Part shown: positions 48,508 through 57,162 of the stretch, piece by piece
How positions within the stretch are numbered: the first letter of the stretch is position 1
Layout of the letters: every line of letters starts with the position of its first letter
From: an uncultured Candidatus Saccharibacteria bacterium
GTDB taxonomy: Bacteria; Patescibacteriota; Saccharimonadia; Saccharimonadales; Saccharimonadaceae
Assembly: GCA_946537195.1 (NCBI GenBank)
Contig: CAMNFE010000002.1
Span: 1-57,689, forward strand
Direction: 5' to 3'
DNA: 57,689 bases
Notes under the pieces: model-generated
What the model was told of the DNA's origin: nothing
The model's input: the letters and a program-made list of their open reading frames with translations, nothing else
The model's database searches: none
Program-made: the position numbers and the translations under genes

Positions 48508-49593
48508 TCAATCTGGAAGGGTTGCTTTTAGCAATGGAATCTTCCTAAATATCATCGCCACTATACACGGCAAAATAATTACTACCGGACTCATTACTAA
48601 GAAATAAATTGGTGATGTGTGATTTAACGCGAAGCATTTTTCGAACATGGCCAAAAAGAACCAGTGCAACAAATAGACTGCAAAAGTGTATCTTGCAAAA
48701 CGCGCAAAGAAACGCGCTACCTTCTTATGTTTTTCTAGCTGCAAACGCTCCGTAATATTTTTAATCGCCAAGAACACCGCTGGCGCATACACCATATATG
48801 TAATCATATCGAGACCACGCCAAAAGCCCGTCACATGGCCAACCGCATGCGATCCTACACTTGTTCCTATGATCATCGCAAGTAATGACACCAAGCCTGC
48901 CAAGTAAATAATCATGCGCATTCGCTTTGTTATTTCATAACTTCTAATATAGTAACCAACCACTAAATAATATAAAGCTCCCGAAATAATCGAAATTGTA
49001 TATGGGAACTTCCAATTTATTCCTGCCAATTTCAAAATAAATGGAATCGCAGCATTAACAATCAACCCTAAAAATATCAAATATTTAAAAGTGCTCTTCC
49101 GGTCTTTTTTACGCGTGATCGTAAATAGCGGCATGCTTAAATAGTTCACAAAAAGTGGAATAAAAAACCAGTAAATCGGCACAAATGAGGCACTTAAAAC
49201 TCCCATCATGATATTTAAGAAGCTATACGAACTCTTCGGTAAATCCTTCAGCAATAACGCATGCAACAATACGGCAATCAAACTCCAGAACACAAACGGA
49301 ATTAGCGTCTTCTTAAAACGCTTTTTTAGAAAGGTCTTTGTGTCATAGCGATCAGAATAATCAATTAATGTCGCACCGGAAATCATAAAGAAAACCGGCA
49401 CCGCAAAAATCAACGAACAGTTTATAATATTCGCTATTTCCCAACGTAAACTATCACCGTATTGCCAAAAAGAATTCGTATGCAACAAAACGACAGCCAC
49501 CGCAGAAAGTACACTCGCAACAGTTATAAAATTAAAACGAAGTTCTTTCTTCACACTACCACTCATTTCCTCTATTGTAACACTATTAGCCAC
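48508..49593 (-). CDS. acyltransferase family 3 (OafA-like) membrane protein
   Basis: Multi-TM, VVLLHTNSFW, PVFFMISGATL. Confidence 0.82.
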   Translation of the reverse strand: MANSVTIEEMSGSVKKELRFNFITVASVLSAVAVVLLHTNSFWQYGDSLRWEIANIINCSLIFAVPVFFMISGATLIDYSDRYDTKTFLKKRFKKTLIPFVFWSLIAVLLHALLLKDLPKSSYSFLNIMMGVLSASFVPIYWFFIPLFVNYLSMPLFTITRKKDRKSTFKYLIFLGLIVNAAIPFILKLAGINWKFPYTISIISGALYYLVVGYYIRSYEITKRMRMIIYLAGLVSLLAMIIGTSVGSHAVGHVTGFWRGLDMITYMVYAPAVFLAIKNITERLQLEKHKKVARFFARFARYTFAVYLLHWFFLAMFEKCFALNHTSPIYFLVMSPVVIILPCIVAMIFRKIPLLKATLPD

Positions 49594-49642
49594 AAAAATA
49601 TTTCAGGCATAAACCTGAAATATAAAAGTAATCGCATGATAG

Positions 49643-50065
49643 TTAATTTAGCGGTCGATAATCCCTTATGGTTACTGGACCGTTTTTGCGTAATCACGAA
49701 AATTCGATATCCCATACATGCCAGCCAGTTGCGGAAAAACCACAATTAAAGAAATCATTTCTTTCTAGCCAACTATTTAAATAGTCTCAAATTTGTTTCA
49801 GAATTTCTGGATCAATATCTCTCACCGCACTCTCTTCGACCGGAATCACTCCGCTATTGTCAGCTGGCGTCAGTGCGCCTGTCAAATGTCGACCATTCAC
49901 ATTCATCTGCGCAGTATATGTAAAATCTGGCGCTAAATACCTCTCGGCAAATCTCCTATAATCTGGCGCATACAAACGAAAATCTTTAATGCCATTTATC
50001 TGACACGCAAAAATCACATCGTTTACTAAGCAATATTCTGATGCTTTCGCCCGTAAGCCCGACAT
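49643..50065 (-). pseudogene. unknown protein, frame interrupted by TGA at 49787..49789 and 49694..49696
   Basis: ...DPEILKQI*DYLNSWLERNDFFNCGFSATGWHVWDIEFS*LRKNGPVTIRDYRPLN(TAA), single frame. Confidence 0.45.
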
Positions 50066-50085
50066 TAAACATCAATATCTAAGCT

Positions 50086-52542
50086 TTAATTAGTTCGTCT
50101 TCTTGTATTTTTTATCAAGCCAGCTAAGAAGGATAACACGCTCAATCCAAAGAGTACCAAAATTGTCGGCACAGAATCTCCGGTGTTCGGATTAACTGCT
50201 CCAGTAGTATTGCTAGACGGGGATACCAGTGTCGGGTTATCGTCTTTTTCCCAAGTAGCCTCAATCAAAACATTATCAAATGGCATCATAAATTTACCCG
50301 AACGAATCGAAAATGTTCCATCGCCAGTCTCAATCAAATCATTTTCATTAATTTCTATAGAATTCTCATCGTCTGTAATTAACGATATTTTCTTTAAGCG
50401 AAAACCATCCCGCGCTATCAATCTAAAAGATATTTGCTCACCACCAATAGCACCATCTACAACTTCTATGCTCCCATTATCGTCAGTTTTAGTTTTAATA
50501 TTGTATTTAATTTTAATATCGGATCTCGCAATTGTTATCACTGGGCGAATTCCGCAACCTAAAGTTGTTTCTGGAGCGCACGCCTGAAAACCAGCACCGC
50601 AAAGCTTCCCTTGCTGGGCAACAAACATATAATAGTTGTCCCACATTGTCTTATTCCAGTACGTCGTGCTATATAGCCAATCATATTCTTTCGGAATATA
50701 AGGCTTAATATCGCCAAATATCTTCGTATCCGTTATTGTTGTACCATTATCGCCCGGAAGTCCACCATGATCGCCCGTCCCGGTTCGTAATTCATTCGAC
50801 CACTGCGCCAAAGGCAACCTGTTTCCCGATTTTTCTTCGGCGATTTTATCAATTTCGGAGACCGATAGTAAGTCTATCTTTCTAATTTCATAGCCCATAT
50901 CCATCAAATTTCCACGATATTCGTATATCTTTTCCGCTATACCATTAGTCGCTATCTGTCCAGGATACGTTTTTACGACATAATCCATATATGAATCATC
51001 TTCGTATGTAACAGTTTCATCTTTCTCTCCGTACCATGGAATACCTAAACCGCCCCTAATATAGAAATCTCCAACTTGAGGGTATAAATAATTCAAATCT
51101 TCATCCCAATGTGCGCTTTTTGCTTTCTCATTTTGCAACAACTTTTCGGCTTTTATCTGTACCGCATAGAAGCAATAGCCAGGCGCCCTATAGAAACCAT
51201 CGCTTTTTACATAACCACCCTTAGATGTAGCTAAAGCGCTACAGTATTGTTCATCTGTTCTGTTATCGTCTTCCGCTTTCTCTATTTTTTCTTTATGAAT
51301 CTCGACACCAGTATATAGATTATATTTCGCCAACATCCTTACTTCATTATCATCGCCTTCGAGAACATAAAAGTGCTCGCCATTACACTCTACTTCGCTG
51401 CCGAACTCTAATCCGCCATCAGCTATACAATAATTAAAGTCATCATCTTCTCCATCCGCGACTTCTTCCGTTTCTCCAATCTCATTTTCACCAATTGTTA
51501 TAAGCGGACGTAGCCCATAGTGAGAGAACAAATGCGTATAAGATGCCCCGTACTGGAACCCAATTAAATTCATCGTATTATCATTTTTTACGCCAAAGAA
51601 CATGTCTCCTTCGTATGATTGATATTCGCGCGCAGTTGTACCTAACCAATACGAGACGTCATGCAGCCAGGCATAATCATTCGGAATATACTCATCGAGA
51701 CTGTCTAAGTTCAGGTTGTAAATACATAGCGCATTAGACTGACAACTTCTGCTACCTCCCGTATAACTACTCTGAACGTCTTGTGCAGCTTGGTTCTCTT
51801 TGTCCCTCCATTCGCTATATGGGAATGTTTTATTCGATATCTTATTGACTAAAGCACCCATCTCGGCCAAAGTCATTAATTTAACATCTTGAATCTTAAA
51901 ACCAGATTCTTTCAACTGCGACTCATAATTCGCAAAAATATTAGCCATTTCCTCTTGGGCACTCATATCGTAATCCAAAAAAGTGTTTTCAGGATAGTCC
52001 GGATTTGTTTTTGTACCACTCATGCCACCATAAGTACCATAAATATAAAATATCGGCTGTCTCGTCCTATTCGCCTGGCTATCCGTCCCCATGCCCATAG
52101 AATTAGAAGTCGCTTGTAACACCTTATCGCGCTTCAATCTTGCCGCATATATACATACGTTCGAATTAGTCGTATAGCTGCCCCAAGAATAGCCCTCTTC
52201 ACTAGCCCTCACTTGCCTACATGTAGGCCCCGTTCCTACTGCGCCCGAACTTGTTGAGTTATTTAATAGCATGCTTTTGAACACCCAACCCGCATCCAAG
52301 TTATACTTTGCTAGCATCTTTAGGGTGCCATCAGTATTATCTACTATATAAAAATGCTCACTACCGCAAGCCACTTCGTCACCTATATTCTTTCCCGTGC
52401 CACTTATAGCCACGCAATGTTTGTGTTCAATTTTTGCTTCAGTTTGTGGCGCCGCAATTATTGTCGCTGCCAACCCCAAAACAGCCAACAAAATGCCCAA
52501 AAACATAAAGCTCTTATTTATCCTCATTTTTTCAATTCTCAT
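50086..52542 (-). CDS. large secreted surface protein with NPNTG sorting signal and two repeated domains
   Basis: Signal peptide; repeat xGxEVxCxxEHFYV..MLAKYNL twice; C-term NPNTGDSVPTILVLFGLSVLSFLAGLIKNTRRR. Confidence 0.82.
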   Translation of the reverse strand: MRIEKMRINKSFMFLGILLAVLGLAATIIAAPQTEAKIEHKHCVAISGTGKNIGDEVACGSEHFYIVDNTDGTLKMLAKYNLDAGWVFKSMLLNNSTSSGAVGTGPTCRQVRASEEGYSWGSYTTNSNVCIYAARLKRDKVLQATSNSMGMGTDSQANRTRQPIFYIYGTYGGMSGTKTNPDYPENTFLDYDMSAQEEMANIFANYESQLKESGFKIQDVKLMTLAEMGALVNKISNKTFPYSEWRDKENQAAQDVQSSYTGGSRSCQSNALCIYNLNLDSLDEYIPNDYAWLHDVSYWLGTTAREYQSYEGDMFFGVKNDNTMNLIGFQYGASYTHLFSHYGLRPLITIGENEIGETEEVADGEDDDFNYCIADGGLEFGSEVECNGEHFYVLEGDDNEVRMLAKYNLYTGVEIHKEKIEKAEDDNRTDEQYCSALATSKGGYVKSDGFYRAPGYCFYAVQIKAEKLLQNEKAKSAHWDEDLNYLYPQVGDFYIRGGLGIPWYGEKDETVTYEDDSYMDYVVKTYPGQIATNGIAEKIYEYRGNLMDMGYEIRKIDLLSVSEIDKIAEEKSGNRLPLAQWSNELRTGTGDHGGLPGDNGTTITDTKIFGDIKPYIPKEYDWLYSTTYWNKTMWDNYYMFVAQQGKLCGAGFQACAPETTLGCGIRPVITIARSDIKIKYNIKTKTDDNGSIEVVDGAIGGEQISFRLIARDGFRLKKISLITDDENSIEINENDLIETGDGTFSIRSGKFMMPFDNVLIEATWEKDDNPTLVSPSSNTTGAVNPNTGDSVPTILVLFGLSVLSFLAGLIKNTRRRTN

Positions 52543-52632
52543 ACACCTAAATAATTATGCTTATTTTTATTATACATTATTCGCAAATAAGACCTCAACA
52601 AAAAAGAGTCAATTGCTGACTCTAATTTCAGA

Positions 52633-52707
52633 TGGTAGGCCCAGCTGGAATCGAACCAGCATTGTACCCTTAGAGGGGGTATGTCCTATCCGTTGAACGA
52701 TGGGCCC
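52633..52707 (-). tRNA. tRNA-Arg (TCT), CCA encoded
   Basis: GGGCCCA/TGGGCCT, TACCC-CCTCTAA-GGGTA. Confidence 0.93.
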
Positions 52708-52721
52708 GCCCTTTTTATACT

Positions 52722-54020
52722 CTACATTTTATCATAGAAATCCGACTCTATCCGCGAAGAGGTCAATGCTTCATCTATCGTCGATTCGTCAGTCGGCAAT
52801 AATAACGACAAAAGAGCTCCGGCCAGCACCCAAACCAAAATACCAATCACAATTTCAATCATTCTTTTCTTTGCCTTTGACACTTGCGCCTCATTGTCTC
52901 GTGCCGTCATAATCAAATAACCACAAAAGATAATACCAATCGTTCCTAATACACTAATACCGATAGTCATCATACTAATAACAAAACGAATAATATCATT
53001 CACTGCTTTTTCGCCATCCGTTTTCGCATCATCACAAAAGACTTTCAGAATCGAAGCGCACTCCGCTTCTTTATCCGGCTCAACTTTTATTGGCGACGAC
53101 CCTTCGCTGCCTGATTGTCCAGGCTTACCTGTGCTACTGCCGCCACCACTATGGCCACCACCAGACGAAGACGAGCCGGAGACCAAGTCAATTCCTACAT
53201 CTTTCTTATTGATCTTGTAGAAAGATGCGCCTCCCGCCGCCACGTGACAAAAATTATAAAAGAGATATACATTCCCCTCATTATCTACTGAAACATCTTC
53301 AATTTCCCCATATATCACACCGCGCGGAATATAAAGAGTTCTTTGGATTTTTCCTTTTTTGTTATAAATAAAAACAGCGTTCTCATGCTTATGGAAAGTA
53401 TATCTTTGTCCCCAATCGGACCTTGCTGCGTCCCAGCCTGTCGCCAATACATATTTACTCGTCGCAGCATCGCCTTGATGCGTTAGCTTCATTGCGCCAT
53501 AATTTGACGCTCTCTTGGTTTTACACTTGCTGACGCCAATCATTTTCATCTTACCAAGATCAAGACAGCCATCCTTCGACTTCGATCCGGCTTTAATGCG
53601 TACATGATTACTCCCCCATTTATAATAAGCCGCCCCCATATGCCACCAGTTGCCACGAATTTTTTTCACAATCTTGCCATTGCTACGATTGGCTACATAA
53701 ATGTAATTATTTGGAGAATAGTCGCTTAAATATACCGTAAAGACATAATATTTTTCCGTTACCGTTCCGCCCTGAACGTAGTATCCTCCTGGAATATTCT
53801 TAAAGCGTACCACCTTTTTTACCTGACCACTATTTATTTTCTTGATCTTCCATGCGACCTTCTCTTTTTTTGGCCAGTTATATTTTGTCATTGCGCTTAC
53901 ATCAGTTTTTAAAACAAAGCCATTCAAAAACCATGCACAACCCAGTGCAAAAAATATAAAGATTAAAAAGCGCTTTTTAGGCGTCATTGTACTCCGTACA
54001 TTTAATCTTTTCTTCGCCAA
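52722..54020 (-). CDS. secreted beta-propeller-like domain fused to T4SS-pilin-like two-TM C-terminus
   Basis: Signal/TM, Trp/Tyr-rich repeats, SGGGHSGGGSSTGKPG linker, then IGISVLGTIGIIFCGYLIMTARDNEAQVSKAKKRMIEIVIGILVWVLAGALLSLLLP. Confidence 0.65.
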   Translation of the reverse strand: MAKKRLNVRSTMTPKKRFLIFIFFALGCAWFLNGFVLKTDVSAMTKYNWPKKEKVAWKIKKINSGQVKKVVRFKNIPGGYYVQGGTVTEKYYVFTVYLSDYSPNNYIYVANRSNGKIVKKIRGNWWHMGAAYYKWGSNHVRIKAGSKSKDGCLDLGKMKMIGVSKCKTKRASNYGAMKLTHQGDAATSKYVLATGWDAARSDWGQRYTFHKHENAVFIYNKKGKIQRTLYIPRGVIYGEIEDVSVDNEGNVYLFYNFCHVAAGGASFYKINKKDVGIDLVSGSSSSGGGHSGGGSSTGKPGQSGSEGSSPIKVEPDKEAECASILKVFCDDAKTDGEKAVNDIIRFVISMMTIGISVLGTIGIIFCGYLIMTARDNEAQVSKAKKRMIEIVIGILVWVLAGALLSLLLPTDESTIDEALTSSRIESDFYDKM

Positions 54021-54420
54021 CAGTCAAATAACTGGCTCGATATTCCAATTCATGCGTCTTCCCGCTATTCGACATCAACTTCAACGAAGTACCAGCAATC
54101 GTATAATCTCCATCCTCTATCAATTGATCGGTTGCCGCATCTGTAATCTCGTAAGTATTATTTTTGAAAAAATCATAAAGATACTTATCCGTATCACAAC
54201 CAACTCGCATCGATAGCGCATTGCCGTCATCGTCATATTCGATAGCTGAACTCTGATCCGAATCCGAATCTTCTTCGACAATTCCATCTTCACTCGGAGC
54301 CTGCAGCTTTGTTGCCACTATTACGGCCAAAACCACAATAACAATAAACTCAACTATCGCAACTGCAAGCATAATCACGAATTTTTTATCATTCGCGTTC
54401 GCGCTTAGCCCACTTTCCAT
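53977..54420 (-). CDS. membrane-anchored hypothetical protein
   Basis: TM then extracytoplasmic domain (TDQLIEDGDYTIAGTSLKL). Confidence 0.6.
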   Translation of the reverse strand: MESGLSANANDKKFVIMLAVAIVEFIVIVVLAVIVATKLQAPSEDGIVEEDSDSDQSSAIEYDDDGNALSMRVGCDTDKYLYDFFKNNTYEITDAATDQLIEDGDYTIAGTSLKLMSNSGKTHELEYRASYLTVGEEKIKCTEYNDA

Positions 54421-54425
54421 TTTGG

Positions 54426-54938
54426 TTATTCCCCTTTCGGCGAAAACTTTTCACTTCTCTCGGCTGCTTGTGCTAGTTTCTTTTTTCTTTTTGCCTCTTT
54501 TGCCTCTTCGGCTAAAGCATCCATTTTCTCTTGCCAACTACCTGGATGAAACTCTTTCACTGTTCTACGAATACTATTCGAACCCGCCGAGCTATATTCC
54601 AAAACTTTGACTCTCTCACCCTCTTTTTTGCCATCAATATAAACAGTTACTGTCGAAGGGTCGTCTCCGTCATAGTGCCATTCACCTGGCTCTTCTTCTA
54701 TATAAACACCGTCACCCTCATATTTAGACTTGCCATGTGCATTATGCTTGCCTAAATATTCACTGACTTCTAAAGCTTCTTTTCCGTATTTTCGCCCCTT
54801 TATTCTGGCGCGCATAATTTCAAAAGCCGATAGCGTTTTTTCGACTCCAGCTTCATCTTCATGGCTTGATTCGCTTGTCTTTTCAAGATCATGCCATTTA
54901 TCTTCCACTGGCGCGTCTTCCTTAAGCGTTTCGCTCAT
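54426..54938 (-). CDS. hypothetical soluble charged protein
   Basis: 170 aa, E/K-rich, SD aggagg. Confidence 0.6.
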   Translation of the reverse strand: MSETLKEDAPVEDKWHDLEKTSESSHEDEAGVEKTLSAFEIMRARIKGRKYGKEALEVSEYLGKHNAHGKSKYEGDGVYIEEEPGEWHYDGDDPSTVTVYIDGKKEGERVKVLEYSSAGSNSIRRTVKEFHPGSWQEKMDALAEEAKEAKRKKKLAQAAERSEKFSPKGE

Positions 54939-55045
54939 TTATCCTCCTTTTGAACCTAGTATAACATAAGAGGAGCTTAAAGCCCATTTGCCCACCCCTA
55001 AAACTGATGCTATAATAACAGAGATAACAAACAAAAGGAGTATTC

Positions 55046-56260
55046 ATGAAATTATCCGAAGAACTCCAGTGGCGCGGATTCGTATCCGAGCATACACTGG
55101 CCCAGATATCAGATTTAGACAAAGCTCCGCGTAATTTCTATTGGGGCACCGACCCAAGTGCCGATTCTCTTCATATCGGCCATCTCGCTGCTCTTATGAT
55201 GTGCGCATGCTTCGTTCGTCACGGCTATACTCCTTACTATCTTGTCGGTGGTGCTACTGGCCAAATCGGCGACCCAAAAGACACCGTCGAGCGCGATCTT
55301 AAAGGTCTCGACGAAATCGAGAAAAATAAAGCTGCCCTTGCTAAGCAAATCATTAAGGTTACCCATTCTCCAGAGGGCACACAACTTGTCGATAACAATG
55401 ATTGGTTTAAAGACATCAAGTTCCTTCCTTTTCTGCGCGAAATCGGCAAAGCATTTAGTATGACTCAGCTACTTGATCGCCAATTCGTCCAAAAACGTAT
55501 CGGCGAAGGCGGCTCCGGTATTAGTTATGCCGAATTTAGCTATACCCTCATTCAGGGCTATGATTTCTTGCACTTATTCCGCACTTACAATGTCGACCTA
55601 CAGCTCTGTGGCGCTGACCAGTTTGGCAACTGCACTAGCGGCATTCATCTCATTAAACGCCTTGAAGGGGCTGAAGCTGATTGTTATTCCTGCCCTCTTA
55701 TTATCGACAAGGTAACTGGCCGCAAATTCGGCAAGTCAGAAGGCAACGCTGTCTGGCTCGATGCCGAAAAGACCTCCATTTTCGACTTTTATCAATTCTG
55801 GCTTAATCAGGCCGACGCCGCTCTTGAAGATTACTTTAAATACTTCACTCTTGTCATGCCAGAAGAGCTCGAAAAAATCCTGGCCGAGCATGCTAAAGAT
55901 CCATCCGCTCGTTTTGGTCAAAAACGCCTGGCTCAAGAAGTTACTAAGATTGTTCACGGCGAAGAAGCCGCAAAACAGGCCGAAAAAATCACGACCTTCC
56001 TCTTTGGCGATGGCAAATTCGCCGATTTAGACGACTCTGATCTCGACCTGCTCGCCAAGAGCTTCCCTACCGCAAAAACCGGCAAGAAACTCGTCGATAT
56101 TCTCGCCGAAACCGGACTTGCCTCCAGTAAGGGCGAAGCACGCAAACTTATTACCGCAGGCGCTATCACCATTAATGACACTAAGGCTACAGAAGACCAA
56201 ATTCTTGAAGAAATGACTCTTATCAAGAAGGGTAAAAATAAGTTCGCATTCGTTCGTTAG
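55046..56260 (+). CDS. tyrS: tyrosyl-tRNA synthetase
   Basis: TDPSADSLHIGHLA (HIGH), KFGKSEGN (KMSKS-like), C-terminal S4-like domain. Confidence 0.95.
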   Translation: MKLSEELQWRGFVSEHTLAQISDLDKAPRNFYWGTDPSADSLHIGHLAALMMCACFVRHGYTPYYLVGGATGQIGDPKDTVERDLKGLDEIEKNKAALAKQIIKVTHSPEGTQLVDNNDWFKDIKFLPFLREIGKAFSMTQLLDRQFVQKRIGEGGSGISYAEFSYTLIQGYDFLHLFRTYNVDLQLCGADQFGNCTSGIHLIKRLEGAEADCYSCPLIIDKVTGRKFGKSEGNAVWLDAEKTSIFDFYQFWLNQADAALEDYFKYFTLVMPEELEKILAEHAKDPSARFGQKRLAQEVTKIVHGEEAAKQAEKITTFLFGDGKFADLDDSDLDLLAKSFPTAKTGKKLVDILAETGLASSKGEARKLITAGAITINDTKATEDQILEEMTLIKKGKNKFAFVR

Positions 56261-56272
56261 GTAATTAGCCTA

Positions 56273-56301
56273 TTGACTTTTTCAGCAAAGTGTGCCATAA
56301 T
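56273..56301 (+). promoter_or_regulatory. strong promoter TTGACT-17-CATAAT
   Basis: CTATTGACTTTTTCAGCAAAGTGTGCCATAAT. Confidence 0.7.
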
Positions 56302-56369
56302 AAAAACACCAATCGTTTTAGGCACACTTTTTGCGCCCCAAAAACATCGCACCTTAAGGAGGGTTATAT

Positions 56370-56822
56370 ATGAGTAGTTATTACCAAGAACTTGTCGAAA
56401 ATGAATGCAGACGTATCCGCGAGACCGTTAAGATCAAGGTCCTGATCGGCGCCGAGGCAGTTGCAGATTCAGAACGCGAAAACCGCGAACGCTACGAACG
56501 CTGTTCGATGTTCAAAAAGGCTGTAATCGTCAATCCGGAAACCGGTCGCGCAACCGATATGCCTGCTTTTATTAAGGCGGCAAACGATATTGTCGACATC
56601 CCCTGCAGCGCGCGCCCACTCGACGATGCGCTCTATGAGATAGTTGAAACCGCAAAAGTCAAAGACTATCCCGAGGAAGATCGTCAGGCTCTCATTGCCG
56701 TCTTCGAGCGTCTACGCCTCAAGGGGCATCTCGACAGATGTTTAGAGAATCAGTTTTACAAAGCTGCGTACTCCCTGCAGCGCGCATCGGATTATGCGCG
56801 TAATGGCAGGTACACCATCTAG
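56370..56822 (+). CDS. orphan hypothetical protein
   Basis: SD aaggagg; own promoter and terminator. Confidence 0.68.
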   Translation: MSSYYQELVENECRRIRETVKIKVLIGAEAVADSERENRERYERCSMFKKAVIVNPETGRATDMPAFIKAANDIVDIPCSARPLDDALYEIVETAKVKDYPEEDRQALIAVFERLRLKGHLDRCLENQFYKAAYSLQRASDYARNGRYTI

Positions 56823-56859
56823 TACGCAAGCTTAGGTATATCTTCCCCACCCCGCTTAC

Positions 56860-56895
56860 CCCGTATGGCCACTGGCCCTACGGGGTCTTTTAATA
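56860..56895 (+). terminator. rho-independent terminator
   Basis: ACCCCGTatGGCCactGGCCctACGGGGT-CTTTT. Confidence 0.75.
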
Positions 56896-56927
56896 TTTGA
56901 AAAATAAGCATAATTATATAATTACTA

Positions 56928-56956
56928 TTGACTTTTTTAGTAAAGTATGATAGAAT
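56928..56956 (+). promoter_or_regulatory. strong promoter TTGACT-17-TAGAAT
   Basis: CTATTGACTTTTTTAGTAAAGTATGATAGAAT. Confidence 0.7.
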
Positions 56957-57035
56957 TACACCATACGCTGCATCGGTAGCGTAAGTATGTTAATAGACGC
57001 TATAAATTGATATTTAGTCTATTTTCCTCTGCTTA

Positions 57036-57099
57036 CACTTTTAGTCAGGCATCAAGCACACCACCTTTTTGGGGCGTGTTTAATGCTTGGCTGAAAGTG
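57036..57099 (+). promoter_or_regulatory. long structured 5' leader hairpin
   Basis: 57036-57062 pairs with 57073-57099 with two mismatches. Confidence 0.6.
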
Positions 57100-57162
57100 G
57101 CACAGCCAGCTCTTGTTATCCAAAAGGAGACAAGACAGTCTTGAGTTAGGAGGAAAATAAAT

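Noticed and set aside
49598-49623. ATATTTCAGG-cataaa-CCTGAAATAT hairpin as a mobile-element end
   Set aside because: Isolated 10-bp stem with no partner or target duplication visible; more likely a terminator or regulatory hairpin beside 48508..49593.
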